Shown here: positions 16,606 through 27,254 of the stretch, piece after piece
Numbering within the stretch: position 1 is the first letter of the stretch
Layout: every line of letters begins with the position of its first letter
Origin: Streptomyces ferrugineus
GTDB lineage: Bacteria > Actinomycetota > Actinomycetes > Streptomycetales > Streptomycetaceae
Length of the DNA: 64,000 nt
Reading direction: 5' to 3'
Assembly: GCF_015160855.1 (NCBI RefSeq)
Contig: NZ_CP063373.1
Span: 8,407,001-8,471,000, forward strand
Program-made: the position numbers and the translations under genes
Notes under the pieces: generated by a model
The model's input: the letters and a program-made list of their open reading frames with translations, nothing else
Told to the model about the DNA's origin: nothing
Databases searched by the model: none

Positions 16606-17883
16606 TTACTGCTGCTGGGCCAGACGCTTGTTGAACTCGTCCTCGACCTGCGCCGCGGCCTCGGCCGGCGACTTGCCGTTCAGCACGGCGGTCATGTACG
16701 TCTTGATCGGGTTGGGCGCGTTCTCCACGGCCGCCCACTCCGGAATCAGCGGTGTGGTGCCACCGCCGGCGGCGGCCGGCGCGGCGGCCTCGGCGACGAC
16801 GTTGCCCTTGAGGTTGGTCTGCAGCGACTCCTTGTTGGGGATGACGCCGTTGAGCTTGGCCAGCTCGCCCTCGTACTCGTCGGACAGGGCGATCCTCAGG
16901 AACTCCTTGGCCAGCTCCTGCTTCTTGCTGCCCGCGGCCATGGCGAGGTTGGAGCCGCCGAGGAAGACGCCCTCGGGCTTGTCGGCCGTGGCACCGGGGA
17001 TGGTGAAGTAGCCGATCTCCTTCTCGATCTTCTTGTTGGCCTCGATCGCGATGCCGGCCTCCCAGCCCATCCCGATGAAGGCGCCGACATTGCCCTTGCC
17101 GAAGACCTCGCCCTGCTGCGGGGTGGCCTCGTCCTTGTCCTTGGGCGCCTTGGACAGCGCCTGGAACTTCTTGTACGTCTCCATGGCGGCGGCGACCTTC
17201 GGGTCGGCGAGGTTGGAGACGTACTTGTCGCCGTCCTTCTTCACCAGCTCGGCGCCCTCACCGATGGTCAGGCCGACGAAGTGGTACCAGTTCTGGCCGG
17301 GCAGGTAGATGGGCTCGGCGTCGGTCTTCTCGCCGATCTGCTTGAGGTCGGCGTAGAACTCGTCGCGGGTCTTGGGGGTGTCCTTGATGCCCGCCTCGGC
17401 CCAGATCTTCTTGTTGTAGAGGACGACGCGGTTGGCGAAGTACCAGGGCGCCGCGTACTGCTTGCCGTCGAAGACGGAGGACTCGTTGAGGGACTCGGTC
17501 CAGTCGGCGCCGATCTCGGTCTTGAGGTCGGCGAGGTCGGCGAGGCCGCCGGTCTTGGCGTAGGCCGGGGTCTGGGTGTTGCCGATCTCGAAGACGTCCG
17601 GCGGGTTCTCCTCGGACAGGGCGGTGGTCAGCTTCTGCTGGATGCCGTTCCACTGCTGGATCTCGAACTTGACCTTCGCCTTGGTCTTCTTCTCGAAGGC
17701 CGCGGCGACGTCCTTCTGCCACTGGTCCGGGGAGGAGCCGTCCATCACCCACACCGTGAGCGTCTCGCCGGCGTAGCCGTCCGCTCCGGCCTTGTCCCCG
17801 CCGTCGCCGTCGTCGCCCCCGCACGCCGCCAGCGAGATCATCATGCCCGCGACACCGATCGCGGATATCAGCTTGCGCTTCAC
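16606..17883 (-). CDS. dasA: Chitobiose-binding lipoprotein DasA
   Basis: A 425-residue extracytoplasmic solute-binding protein. Residues 1-21 form a lipoprotein signal (VKRKLISAIGV...SLAAC) with the lipidated cysteine at position 21, followed by an acidic linker and a family 1 sugar-binding domain. It captures N,N'-diacetylchitobiose outside the membrane and delivers it to DasBC. GTG 17883 is chosen for its GAGGAGG ribosome binding site. The upstream region carries two dre sites at 17938-17953 and 17962-17977, fitting strong DasR repression. Neighbours dasB, dasC, the GH3 enzyme and dasR confirm the identity. Confidence 0.93.
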   Translation of the reverse strand: MKRKLISAIGVAGMMISLAACGGDDGDGGDKAGADGYAGETLTVWVMDGSSPDQWQKDVAAAFEKKTKAKVKFEIQQWNGIQQKLTTALSEENPPDVFEIGNTQTPAYAKTGGLADLADLKTEIGADWTESLNESSVFDGKQYAAPWYFANRVVLYNKKIWAEAGIKDTPKTRDEFYADLKQIGEKTDAEPIYLPGQNWYHFVGLTIGEGAELVKKDGDKYVSNLADPKVAAAMETYKKFQALSKAPKDKDEATPQQGEVFGKGNVGAFIGMGWEAGIAIEANKKIEKEIGYFTIPGATADKPEGVFLGGSNLAMAAGSKKQELAKEFLRIALSDEYEGELAKLNGVIPNKESLQTNLKGNVVAEAAAPAAAGGGTTPLIPEWAAVENAPNPIKTYMTAVLNGKSPAEAAAQVEDEFNKRLAQQQ

Positions 17884-18954
<1,071 letters not shown>

Positions 18955-19157
18955 GGCCCGGACGCGAGCGAGACCGGCCGGGAGCCCGGGGGCCGCGCGG
19001 CCGTGGCCGCAGATCGGTACGGCCCCGGGACAATGCGGCGAGGCGCGGCTGAAGTGCCCGCAGGGTCAGGTGACTTGCGGTAGTGCACGCGGTGTAGCGC
19101 AACTGCCGCTGCTGTTCTACGTTCCTCCCGTCGCCGCATGGACGGGAGGACAGCCCG

Positions 19158-21296
19158 GTGCGTACCGCGAAGCCCCGAACCGTCGTCATCTGGACCCTTG
19201 TCGCGCTGGTCGGCGCCGCCGGCTGGAGTGTGCTCGCGCTCTCCCGGGGCGAGGAGGTCTCGGCCGCCTGGATGGTCGCCGCCGCACTCGGCTCGTACGC
19301 CATCGCCTATCGCTTCTACGCCAAGTTCATCGCGTACAAGGTCCTCAAGGTCGACAGGACCAGGGCCACCCCGGCCGAACGCCTCAACAACGGCATCGAC
19401 TTCCACCCCACCGACCGCCGTGTCCTGCTCGGCCACCACTTCGCGGCGATCGCCGGCGCCGGACCGCTGGTGGGGCCCGTGCTGGCCGCGCAGATGGGCT
19501 ATCTCCCGGGCACCATCTGGATCATCGCCGGCGTCATCTTCGCGGGCGCCGTCCAGGACATGGTGGTGCTGTTCTTCTCCACCCGCCGCGACGGGCGCTC
19601 GCTGGGGCAGATGGCGCGCGAGGAGATCGGCCCGTTCGGCGGCGCCGCCGCGCTGGTCGCCACCTTCACCATCATGATCATCCTGCTCGGGGTGCTCGCG
19701 CTGGTCATCGTCAACGCCCTCGCGCAGTCCCCCTGGGGCACCTTCTCCATCGCGATGACGATCCCGATCGCCCTGCTGATGGGCTTCTACCTGCGGGTGC
19801 TGCGCCCCGGCCGGGTCACCGAGGTCTCCGTCATCGGCGTGGCCCTGCTGCTGCTCGCCCTGGTCGCGGGCCGCTGGGTCGCCGAGTCGTCCTGGGCCGA
19901 CACCTTCACCCTCGCGCCCTCGACGCTGGTCATCTGGATGGTGGCGTACGGCTTCATCGCCTCGATCCTGCCGGTGTGGATGCTGCTGGCGCCGCGCGAC
20001 TACCTGTCGACGTTCATGAAGATCGGCACGATCTTCCTGCTCGCCCTGGGTGTGGTCATCGCCCTGCCGACGCTGAAGATGGACGCGGTCACGGACTTCG
20101 CCTCGCGCGGCGACGGCCCGGTCTTCGCGGGCTCCCTCTTCCCCTTCGTCTTCATCACCATCGCCTGCGGCGCCCTGTCCGGCTTCCACGCGCTCATCTC
20201 GTCGGGCACGACGCCGAAGATGATCCAGAAGGAGACACAGGTCCGCATGATCGGCTACGGCTCCATGCTGATGGAGTCGTCGGTCGCCGTGATGGCGCTG
20301 GTGGCGGCGAGCATCATCGACCCGGGCCTGTACTTCGCGATGAACGCGCCCGCCGGGGTCATCGGGGACACCGTGCAGAACGCCTCGCAGGTGGTGGGCA
20401 GTTGGGGCTACCAGATCTCCCCGGAGGCGCTGGCCCGGGCGGCGGAGAACGTCGAGGAGGCGTCCCTGCTCTCCCGCACCGGCGGCGCGCCCACCCTGGC
20501 CATCGGCATCTCGGACATCTTCTCCCAGATCACCGGGGACAGCCTGCGCGCCTTCTGGTACCACTTCGCGATCATGTTCGAGGCGCTGTTCATCCTGACC
20601 GCGCTGGACGCCGGCACCCGCGTGGGCCGGTTCATGCTCCAGGACATGCTGGGCAACGTCTACCGGCCCTTCAAGGACGTCAGCTGGAAGCCGGGCCTGG
20701 CCATCACCAGCGCCCTGGTGTGCGGCCTGTGGGGCTACTTCCTGTGGGTGGGCGTCCACGAGCCCCTCGGCGGCATCAACCAGCTCTTCCCGATCTTCGG
20801 CATCTCGAACCAGCTCCTCGCGGCGGTCGCCCTCGCGGTCTGCACCACGCTGCTGGTGAAGTCGGGGCGCCTGAAGTGGGCCTGGATCACCGGGGTTCCG
20901 CTGGCCTGGGACGCCACCGTGACGCTCACCGCGAGCTGGCAGAAGGTCTTCTCCGGCGACCCCAAGGTCGGCTTCTTCAAGCAGCGTCAGGTCTTCCAGG
21001 ACGCCATCGACCGCGGCGAGGTCCTGCCGCCCGCCAAGACCATGGACGACATGCACACCGTGGTCACCAACTCCACGGTGGACGGCGTCCTCTCGGCGCT
21101 CCTCGCGCTCCTCATCGTCGTCGTGGTCGTCGACGCCACCCGCGTCTGCGTCCGGCACATCCGCCGCCCGGCCCTGTCCACGCTCAGCGAGGCGCCGTAC
21201 GTCGAGTCGAAGATCACCGCACCGGCCGGGCTGATCCCGACCAAGGAGGAGAAGGAGGAGGAGCGCCGTGCCGTCGCTTCGGCGGGTACTCCGTAG
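19158..21296 (+). CDS. cstA: Carbon starvation protein CstA (pyruvate/peptide transporter)
   Basis: A 712-residue polytopic membrane protein of the CstA family, with about 16 hydrophobic segments. Family signatures are GAGPLVGPVLAAQMGYLPG near 95-113 and GFHALISSGTTPKM near 345-358. CstA members import pyruvate, and in some bacteria peptides, during carbon limitation. GTG 19158 is preceded by GGGAGGA. The 3' end overlaps a small YbdD-family gene by 29 bases, the usual partner arrangement (CstA-YbdD/BtsT-YjiX). The preceding 203-base gap after dasR holds its promoter; no gene was seen there. Confidence 0.93.
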   Translation: MRTAKPRTVVIWTLVALVGAAGWSVLALSRGEEVSAAWMVAAALGSYAIAYRFYAKFIAYKVLKVDRTRATPAERLNNGIDFHPTDRRVLLGHHFAAIAGAGPLVGPVLAAQMGYLPGTIWIIAGVIFAGAVQDMVVLFFSTRRDGRSLGQMAREEIGPFGGAAALVATFTIMIILLGVLALVIVNALAQSPWGTFSIAMTIPIALLMGFYLRVLRPGRVTEVSVIGVALLLLALVAGRWVAESSWADTFTLAPSTLVIWMVAYGFIASILPVWMLLAPRDYLSTFMKIGTIFLLALGVVIALPTLKMDAVTDFASRGDGPVFAGSLFPFVFITIACGALSGFHALISSGTTPKMIQKETQVRMIGYGSMLMESSVAVMALVAASIIDPGLYFAMNAPAGVIGDTVQNASQVVGSWGYQISPEALARAAENVEEASLLSRTGGAPTLAIGISDIFSQITGDSLRAFWYHFAIMFEALFILTALDAGTRVGRFMLQDMLGNVYRPFKDVSWKPGLAITSALVCGLWGYFLWVGVHEPLGGINQLFPIFGISNQLLAAVALAVCTTLLVKSGRLKWAWITGVPLAWDATVTLTASWQKVFSGDPKVGFFKQRQVFQDAIDRGEVLPPAKTMDDMHTVVTNSTVDGVLSALLALLIVVVVVDATRVCVRHIRRPALSTLSEAPYVESKITAPAGLIPTKEEKEEERRAVASAGTP

Positions 21297-21465
21297 TGTG
21301 CGCTGGTATCTGCGCGAGCTGACCGACGAGTCCGCGTACGACCGCTATGTCGCGCATGTCCGGAACGAGCACCCGGACGCGAGGGTGCCAACCCGGCGCG
21401 ACTTCGAGCGGATGCGGACCGACCGCCAGGAGACCGACCCGCGCCAGGGGTTCCGCTGCTGCTGA
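21268..21465 (+). CDS. YbdD/YjiX family small protein
   Basis: A 65-residue protein with the family pattern WYLRELTDESAYDRYVAHVR, then HP and PTRRDFERMR. YbdD/YjiX proteins are encoded directly after CstA or BtsT transporters and are needed for their function in E. coli. Here the GTG start lies inside the cstA 3' end (29-base overlap), which implies translational coupling. The C-terminus ends GFRCC. Confidence 0.88.
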   Translation: MPSLRRVLRSVRWYLRELTDESAYDRYVAHVRNEHPDARVPTRRDFERMRTDRQETDPRQGFRCC

Positions 21466-21602
21466 GCGTCCGGACCGCACGGCCGCCGCACACACCATTC
21501 CTCCACATCCGATATGCGGACAGGGTCTTCCGCTGTCGATGCACCGTCACCTACATTGCCTGCGCGTTTCTGTGGTGATCAGTGAGGGGACGGAGCCGTC
21601 AG

Positions 21603-21857
21603 ATGTCAGATACATCAGAAGTGAACAGAGGGCCGGTGGTGACTCCCGTGCGGGTCGTCATCGCGCTCTGCCTCGGCGCGCCCTTCGTGGCGATGCTGTG
21701 GGTCGGTTCGTACGCCAAGGCCGATCCGGAGTTCGCCGGCATCCCGTTCTTCTACTGGTACCAGATGCTGTGGGTGCTCATCTCCACCGTGCTGACGATG
21801 ATCGCGTACCAGCTGTGGCGGCGTGACCAGCGCGCCCGGCGTGGAGGTGGCAAGTGA
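21603..21857 (+). CDS. DUF3311 small membrane subunit of a monocarboxylate symporter
   Basis: An 84-residue protein with two membrane segments (VVIALCLGAPFVAMLWVGSY and FYWYQMLWVLISTVLTMIAY) and a basic cytoplasmic end, the DUF3311 pattern. Such proteins are encoded immediately before a sodium:solute symporter of the MctP type and are thought to be its accessory subunit. The symporter GTG start overlaps its stop codon. ATG 21603 is preferred; the gap of 137 bases upstream should hold the promoter. Confidence 0.85.
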   Translation: MSDTSEVNRGPVVTPVRVVIALCLGAPFVAMLWVGSYAKADPEFAGIPFFYWYQMLWVLISTVLTMIAYQLWRRDQRARRGGGK

Positions 21858-23464
21858 AGGACGGCGTGAACGGCGTCGCGCTCGCCGTCTTCATCTTCTT
21901 CTTCCTGGCCGTCACGGTCATGGGCTTCCTGGCCGCGCGCTGGCGCAAGGCCGCGAACGAGAACACCCTGGACGAGTGGGGCCTGGGCGGCCGGTCGTTC
22001 GGCACCTGGGTCACCTGGTTCCTGCTCGGCGGCGACCTGTACACGGCGTACACCTTCGTCGCCGTACCGGCGGCGATCTACGCGGCGGGCGCGGCCGGCT
22101 TCTTCGCGGTGCCGTACACCATCCTCATCTACCCGCTGATCTTCACGTTCCTGCCCCGCCTGTGGTCGGTGTCCCACAAGCACGGCTATGTGACGACCTC
22201 GGACTTCGTGCGCGGCCGCTTCGGCTCGAAGGGACTGTCGCTGGCGGTGGCCCTCACCGGCATCCTGGCGACGATGCCGTACATCGCGCTCCAGCTCGTC
22301 GGCATCCAGGCCGTCCTTGACGTGATGGGCGTCGGCGGCGGCGAGAACACCAACTGGTTCATCAAGGACCTGCCGCTGCTCATCGCCTTCGGTGTGCTGG
22401 CCGCGTACACGTACTCCTCCGGACTGCGCGCGCCCGCGCTGATCGCGTTCGTGAAGGACACGCTGATCTACATCGTCATCGCGGTGGCGATCATCTACAT
22501 CCCGATCAAGCTGGGCGGGTTCGACGACATCTTCGCCGCCGCCGACAAGAAGTACACGGAGGCCGGCGCGGGCGGGCTGATCCCGGCCGCCGGGGGGCAA
22601 TGGACGTACGCCACCCTGGCGTTCGGCTCGGCGCTCGCGCTGTTCATGTACCCGCACTCGATCACGGCGACCCTGTCCTCGAAGAGCCGTGAGGTGATCC
22701 GCCGCAACACCACGATCCTGCCGCTGTACTCCCTGATGCTGGGCCTGCTGGCGCTGCTGGGCTTCATGGCGATCGCGGCCGGCGTCAAGGTGCAGAACGG
22801 CCAGCTGGCGATTCCGCAGCTCTTCGAGAACATGTTCCCCGACTGGTTCGCGGGCGTGGCCTTCGCGGCGATCGGCATCGGCGCGCTGGTGCCGGCGGCC
22901 ATCATGTCCATCGCGGCGGCAAATCTCTTCACCCGCAACATCTACAAGGACTTCATCAAGCCGGACGCCACGGCCGAGCAGGAGACCAAGGTCTCCAAGG
23001 TGGTCTCCCTGCTGGTGAAGGTGGGCGCGCTGGTCTTCGTGCTGGCGATGGACAAGACGGTCGCCATCAACTTCCAGCTCCTGGGCGGCATCTGGATCCT
23101 GCAGACCTTCCCGGCCCTGGTCGGCGGCCTGTTCACCCGCTGGTTCCACCGCTGGGCGCTGCTGGGCGGCTGGGCGGTCGGCATGATCTACGGCACGGTC
23201 GCGGCGTACGGGGTCGCCTCCCCGACCCAGAAGCACTTCGGCGGCTCCTCGGCGGAGATCCCCGGCATCGGTGAGATCGGCTACATCGGTCTGACGGCGT
23301 TCGTGCTGAACGTGGTGGTGACGGTGGTCCTGACCTTCGTCCTGAGGGCGGCGAAGGCCCCCGAGGGCGTCGACGAGACCAGGCCGGAGGACTACACGGC
23401 GGACGCGGGCGACCCGGGAGTGCAGGTGGAACTGCCCGCGGCGACCGCGGGATCGTCCCACTGA
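21854..23464 (+). CDS. Sodium:solute symporter, monocarboxylate (MctP/MctC-like) type
   Basis: A 536-residue SSS-family transporter with about 13 membrane segments. Characteristic stretches are EWGLGGRSFGTWVTWFLLGGD near 34-54 and SGLRAPALIAFVKDTLIYIV near 196-215. Members carry acetate, pyruvate, propionate or lactate with sodium or protons. The partnership with the DUF3311 gene (GTGA overlap) supports monocarboxylate transport, as does the adjacent cstA. The substrate is inferred. Transcription ends at the hairpin 23478-23507. Confidence 0.88.
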   Translation: MKDGVNGVALAVFIFFFLAVTVMGFLAARWRKAANENTLDEWGLGGRSFGTWVTWFLLGGDLYTAYTFVAVPAAIYAAGAAGFFAVPYTILIYPLIFTFLPRLWSVSHKHGYVTTSDFVRGRFGSKGLSLAVALTGILATMPYIALQLVGIQAVLDVMGVGGGENTNWFIKDLPLLIAFGVLAAYTYSSGLRAPALIAFVKDTLIYIVIAVAIIYIPIKLGGFDDIFAAADKKYTEAGAGGLIPAAGGQWTYATLAFGSALALFMYPHSITATLSSKSREVIRRNTTILPLYSLMLGLLALLGFMAIAAGVKVQNGQLAIPQLFENMFPDWFAGVAFAAIGIGALVPAAIMSIAAANLFTRNIYKDFIKPDATAEQETKVSKVVSLLVKVGALVFVLAMDKTVAINFQLLGGIWILQTFPALVGGLFTRWFHRWALLGGWAVGMIYGTVAAYGVASPTQKHFGGSSAEIPGIGEIGYIGLTAFVLNVVVTVVLTFVLRAAKAPEGVDETRPEDYTADAGDPGVQVELPAATAGSSH

Positions 23465-23477
23465 ACACCTGACACCG

Positions 23478-23507
23478 ACGGGCCGCCGGAGCGATCCGGC
23501 GGCCCGT
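23478..23507 (+). terminator. Hairpin terminator after the symporter gene
   Basis: A perfect 13-base stem, ACGGGCCGCCGGA at 23478-23490 with TCCGGCGGCCCGT at 23495-23507, closes a GCGA loop 13 bases after the symporter stop. There is no strong U tract, as is common in Streptomyces. Confidence 0.75.
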
Positions 23508-23577
23508 CGTCGTGGGCGTCCGGCAGACGTCGACATCACTCTCCTCACCTACAAGTTGACGCTCTGAAACCGCCGCG

Positions 23578-23624
23578 ACACAACATCTGGGGGTGGCGTG
23601 GCGGGCGAGCACAAGATGTATGCT
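23578..23624 (+). promoter_or_regulatory. Paired NrdR-like boxes and promoter of nrdABS
   Basis: Two similar 16-mers, ACACAACATCTGGGGG (23578-23593) and GCACAAGATGTATGCT (23609-23624), start exactly 31 bases apart, about three helical turns, which is the arrangement of NrdR box pairs. A TTGACG at 23556-23561 is a good -35 element and places the -10 region on the first box. NrdR is the ATP/dATP-sensing repressor of ribonucleotide reductase genes. The match to the NrdR consensus is partial. Confidence 0.6.
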
Positions 23625-23630
23625 CGTGCT

Positions 23631-23749
23631 CGCTGTCGCCGCAGGGGAATCCGGTGCGAATCCGGAACTGTCCCGCAACGGTGTACTTGTGCATGTCCGT
23701 TCCCAGAAACGCCGTGCACAGGAGTCAGTCCGAGGACCTGCCGACAGCG
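23631..23749 (+). ncRNA. Cobalamin (vitamin B12) riboswitch controlling nrdABS
   Basis: The leader of nrdA carries a B12 riboswitch core: GGTGCGAATCCGGAACTGTC then CCGCAACGGTG near 23653-23682, a purine-rich joining stretch (CCCAGAAACGCC), and AGTCAGTCCGAGGACCTG near 23724-23741. The closing stem pairs CGCTGTCG (23631-23638) with CGACAGCG (23742-23749). In S. coelicolor a B12 riboswitch shuts off this class Ia reductase operon when coenzyme B12 is present, so that the B12-dependent NrdJ is used. It lies 134 bases before the nrdA start. The rest of the 419-base gap up to 23883 shows no gene. Confidence 0.92.
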
Positions 23750-23883
23750 CGCCCGGCCACCCGGTCGGTGCGCCCTGACGTCCGGGCCTCGTGGAATGGG
23801 CCGGTGGACGCGACGCCGTGTGCGCTCGTGTGCTGCCCCCTGCCCTCCGCAAGGCCCCGTGCCGAGCGAGGGAGAGCCCCCAC

Positions 23884-26241
23884 GTGACCATCGCGCCAGC
23901 CGATCCTGCTTCAGCAGCCCCCGTGGAAACCGACGGTCCCGGTGCCGCGCTGCTGCGGACCCTCACCGAGCTGACCGCCGACCTCCCCGACGCCGACGCC
24001 GGCCGGGTCGCCGCCGCCGCGCTGCGCGGCCGGTCCGCCCTCGCGGACGAGACGGAGCTGCGCGAGCTGGCCACCGAGGCGGCCGCCGGTCTCATCTCCG
24101 AGGACCCCGCCTACAGCAGGCTGGCCGCCCGGCTGCTGACCCTCTCCATCGCCGCCGAGGCCGCCTCGCAGGGCGTGACGTCCTTCACCGAGTCGGTCGC
24201 GGTCGGGCACCGGGAGGGCCTCATCGCCGACCGGACCGCCGAGTTCGCGCGCATCCACGCCGCCCGCCTCGACGCCCTCATCGACACGGCGGCCGACGAC
24301 CGCTTCGGCTACTTCGGCCTGCGCACCCTGCACAGCCGGTACCTGCTCCGGCACCCGATCACGCGTCGGGTGATCGAGACGCCCCAGCACTTCATGCTGC
24401 GTGTGGCCGCCGGGCTCGCCGAGGACGACACCACCAGGTCGGTGGACGAAGTCGCCGCGCTCTACGGGCTCATGAGCCGCCTCGACTACCTCCCCTCCTC
24501 CCCCACCCTCTTCAACTCCGGCACCCGGCACCCCCAGATGTCGTCCTGCTACCTCCTGGACTCCCCCAAGGACGAGCTGGACTCCATCTACGACCGCTAC
24601 CACCAGGTCGCCCGCCTGTCGAAGCACGCCGGCGGCATCGGCCTGTCGTACTCCCGCATCCGCTCCCGCGGTTCGCTGATCCGCGGCACCAACGGGCACT
24701 CCAACGGCATCGTCCCGTTCCTGAAGACCCTCGACGCCTCCGTCGCCGCCGTGAACCAGGGCGGCCGGCGCAAGGGCGCGGCCGCGGTCTACCTGGAGAC
24801 CTGGCACTCCGACATCGAGGAGTTCCTGGAGCTGCGCGACAACACCGGTGAGGACGCCCGCCGTACGCACAACCTGAACCTCGCGCACTGGATCCCGGAC
24901 GAGTTCATGCGCCGGGTCAACGCCGATGAGGTGTGGAGCCTGTTCTCCCCGTCCGACGTGCCCGAGCTGGTCGACCTGTGGGGCGAGGAGTTCGACGCGG
25001 CGTACCGCGAGGCGGAGGCCGCCGGGCTCGCGAAGAAGACCATCCCGGCCCGTGACCTCTACGGCCGCATGATGCGCACCCTCGCACAGACCGGCAACGG
25101 CTGGATGACGTTCAAGGACGCCGCCAACCGCACCGCCAACCAGACGGCCCTGCCGGGCCATGTCGTCCACTCCTCCAACCTCTGCACGGAGATCCTGGAG
25201 GTCACGGACGACGGGGAGACGGCGGTCTGCAACCTGGGGTCGGTCAACCTCGGCGCCTTCGTCGACATGGCGACCGGCGACATCGACTGGGAGCGGCTCG
25301 ACGCCACCGTGCGCACCGCCGTGACCTTCCTGGACCGCGTCGTCGACATCAACTTCTACCCGACCGAGCAGGCGGGCCGCTCCAACGCCAAGTGGCGGCC
25401 GGTGGGCCTGGGTGCGATGGGCCTGCAGGACGTGTTCTTCAAGCTGCGGCTGCCCTTCGACTCGCCGGAGGCCAAGGCCCTCTCCACGCGCATCGCCGAG
25501 CGCATCATGCTCGCCGCGTACGAGGCCTCCGCCGACCTCGCCGAGCGGGGCGGCCCGCTGCCGGCCTGGCAGAAGACCCGTACGGCCAAGGGGGTGCTGC
25601 ACCCCGACCACTACGGCGTCGAACTCACCTGGCCGGAGCGCTGGGCCGCGCTGCGCAGCCGTATCGCCACGACCGGCCTGCGCAACTCCCTCCTGCTCGC
25701 CATCGCGCCCACCGCCACCATCGCGTCCATCGCCGGCGTGTACGAGTGCATCGAGCCGCAGGTCTCCAACCTGTTCAAGCGCGAGACGCTCTCCGGTGAG
25801 TTCCTCCAGGTCAACTCCTACCTGGTCGACGAGCTGAAGCGGCTCGGCGTCTGGGACGCCCGCACCCGCGAGGCGCTGCGCGACTCCAACGGCTCGGTGC
25901 AGGACTTCGCCTGGATCCCGGCGGACGTACGGGCGCTGTACCGCACGGCGTGGGAGATCCCGCAGCGCGGGCTCATCGACATGGCGGCGGCGCGGACCCC
26001 GTTCCTGGACCAGTCCCAGTCGCTGAACCTCTTCATGGAGACGCCGACCATCGGCAAGCTCTCCTCGATGTACGCGTACGCCTGGAAGTCGGGCCTGAAG
26101 ACGACGTACTACCTGCGCTCGCGCCCGGCGACCCGCATCGCCCGCGCGGCACAAGCGACCGTCCCCGCCCAGCAGACGGCTCCCGAAGACGCCGTCGCCT
26201 GCTCCCTGGAAAACCCCGAGTCCTGCGAGGCCTGCCAGTAA
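23884..26241 (+). CDS. nrdA: Class Ia ribonucleotide reductase large subunit NrdA
   Basis: A 785-residue alpha subunit that reduces ribonucleoside diphosphates. Visible parts are SSCYLLDSPKDEL (about 219-231) with an active-site cysteine, SNLCTEIL and CNLGSVNLGAF (about 434-461) containing the thiyl-radical cysteine and its neighbours, APTATIASIAGVYECIEP (about 610-627), and the C-terminal redox pair CEAC four residues before the stop. The N-terminus has a short region before the catalytic barrel but no clear ATP-cone was identified. GTG 23884 is the start. Its TAA stop overlaps the nrdB ATG. B12 riboswitch control makes this the oxygen-dependent, B12-independent enzyme. Confidence 0.93.
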   Translation: MTIAPADPASAAPVETDGPGAALLRTLTELTADLPDADAGRVAAAALRGRSALADETELRELATEAAAGLISEDPAYSRLAARLLTLSIAAEAASQGVTSFTESVAVGHREGLIADRTAEFARIHAARLDALIDTAADDRFGYFGLRTLHSRYLLRHPITRRVIETPQHFMLRVAAGLAEDDTTRSVDEVAALYGLMSRLDYLPSSPTLFNSGTRHPQMSSCYLLDSPKDELDSIYDRYHQVARLSKHAGGIGLSYSRIRSRGSLIRGTNGHSNGIVPFLKTLDASVAAVNQGGRRKGAAAVYLETWHSDIEEFLELRDNTGEDARRTHNLNLAHWIPDEFMRRVNADEVWSLFSPSDVPELVDLWGEEFDAAYREAEAAGLAKKTIPARDLYGRMMRTLAQTGNGWMTFKDAANRTANQTALPGHVVHSSNLCTEILEVTDDGETAVCNLGSVNLGAFVDMATGDIDWERLDATVRTAVTFLDRVVDINFYPTEQAGRSNAKWRPVGLGAMGLQDVFFKLRLPFDSPEAKALSTRIAERIMLAAYEASADLAERGGPLPAWQKTRTAKGVLHPDHYGVELTWPERWAALRSRIATTGLRNSLLLAIAPTATIASIAGVYECIEPQVSNLFKRETLSGEFLQVNSYLVDELKRLGVWDARTREALRDSNGSVQDFAWIPADVRALYRTAWEIPQRGLIDMAAARTPFLDQSQSLNLFMETPTIGKLSSMYAYAWKSGLKTTYYLRSRPATRIARAAQATVPAQQTAPEDAVACSLENPESCEACQ

Positions 26242-27254
26242 TGACCACCCGTAACCAGAATCTCCTCGACCCGGGCTTCGAGTTGACCCTGCGCCCCATG
26301 CGCTACCCCGACTTCTACGAGCGCTACCGGGACGCCATCAAGAACACCTGGACGGTGGAGGAGGTCGACCTCCACTCGGACGTCGCCGACCTCGCCAAGC
26401 TCAGCCCCGCCGAGCAGCACCTCATCGGCCGGCTGGTGGCCTTCTTCGCGACGGGCGACTCGATCGTCGCGAACAACCTGGTGCTGACGCTGTACAAGCA
26501 CATCAACTCCCCCGAGGCACGGCTGTACTTGTCGCGCCAGCTCTTCGAGGAGGCCGTGCACGTCCAGTTCTACCTGACGCTGCTGGACACCTACCTCCCC
26601 GACCCGGAGGACCGCGCCGCCGCCTTCGCGGCCGTGGAGAACATCCCCTCCATCCGCGAGAAGGCCGGGTTCTGCTTCAAGTGGATCAACGAGGTCGAGA
26701 AGCTGGAGCGCCTGGAGACCCAGGCCGACCGGCGTCGCTTCCTGCTCAACCTGATCTGCTTCGCGGCGTGCATCGAGGGCCTGTTCTTCTACGGTGCCTT
26801 CGCGTACGTCTACTGGTTCCGCAGCCGGGGCCTGCTGCACGGTCTGGCCACCGGCACCAACTGGGTGTTCCGCGACGAGACGATGCACATGTCCTTCGCG
26901 TTCGACGTGGTCGACACCGTCCGCAAGGAGGAGCCGGAACTCTTCGACGACCGGCTCCAGCAGCAGGTCACCGACATGCTGAGGGAGGCCGTCGAGGCCG
27001 AGCTGCAGTTCGCACGCGACCTGTGCGGTGACGGCCTCCCGGGCATGAACACCGAGTCGATGCGGCAGTACCTGGAGTGTGTCGCCGACCAGCGTCTGAC
27101 GCGGCTCGGCTTCGCTCCGGTGTACGGCTCCGAGAACCCCTTCAGCTTCATGGAGCTGCAGGGCGTTCAGGAGCTGACCAACTTCTTCGAGCGGCGTCCG
27201 TCGGCGTACCAGGTGGCGGTGGAGGGCACCGTCGACCTGGACGAGGACTTCTGA
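26241..27254 (+). CDS. nrdB: Class Ia ribonucleotide reductase small subunit NrdB
   Basis: A 337-residue ferritin-like beta subunit that holds the di-iron centre and tyrosyl radical used by NrdA. Metal ligands are visible as FEEAVHVQFY (E-x2-H near 101-107), FFYGAFAYVYWFRSRG, and FRDETMHMSFAFD (E-x2-H near 213-218). ATG 26241 overlaps the nrdA stop (TAATG), so the subunits are translated together. The C-terminus (VDLDEDF) is acidic with a terminal aromatic residue, as needed to dock on NrdA. Confidence 0.94.
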   Translation: MTTRNQNLLDPGFELTLRPMRYPDFYERYRDAIKNTWTVEEVDLHSDVADLAKLSPAEQHLIGRLVAFFATGDSIVANNLVLTLYKHINSPEARLYLSRQLFEEAVHVQFYLTLLDTYLPDPEDRAAAFAAVENIPSIREKAGFCFKWINEVEKLERLETQADRRRFLLNLICFAACIEGLFFYGAFAYVYWFRSRGLLHGLATGTNWVFRDETMHMSFAFDVVDTVRKEEPELFDDRLQQQVTDMLREAVEAELQFARDLCGDGLPGMNTESMRQYLECVADQRLTRLGFAPVYGSENPFSFMELQGVQELTNFFERRPSAYQVAVEGTVDLDEDF

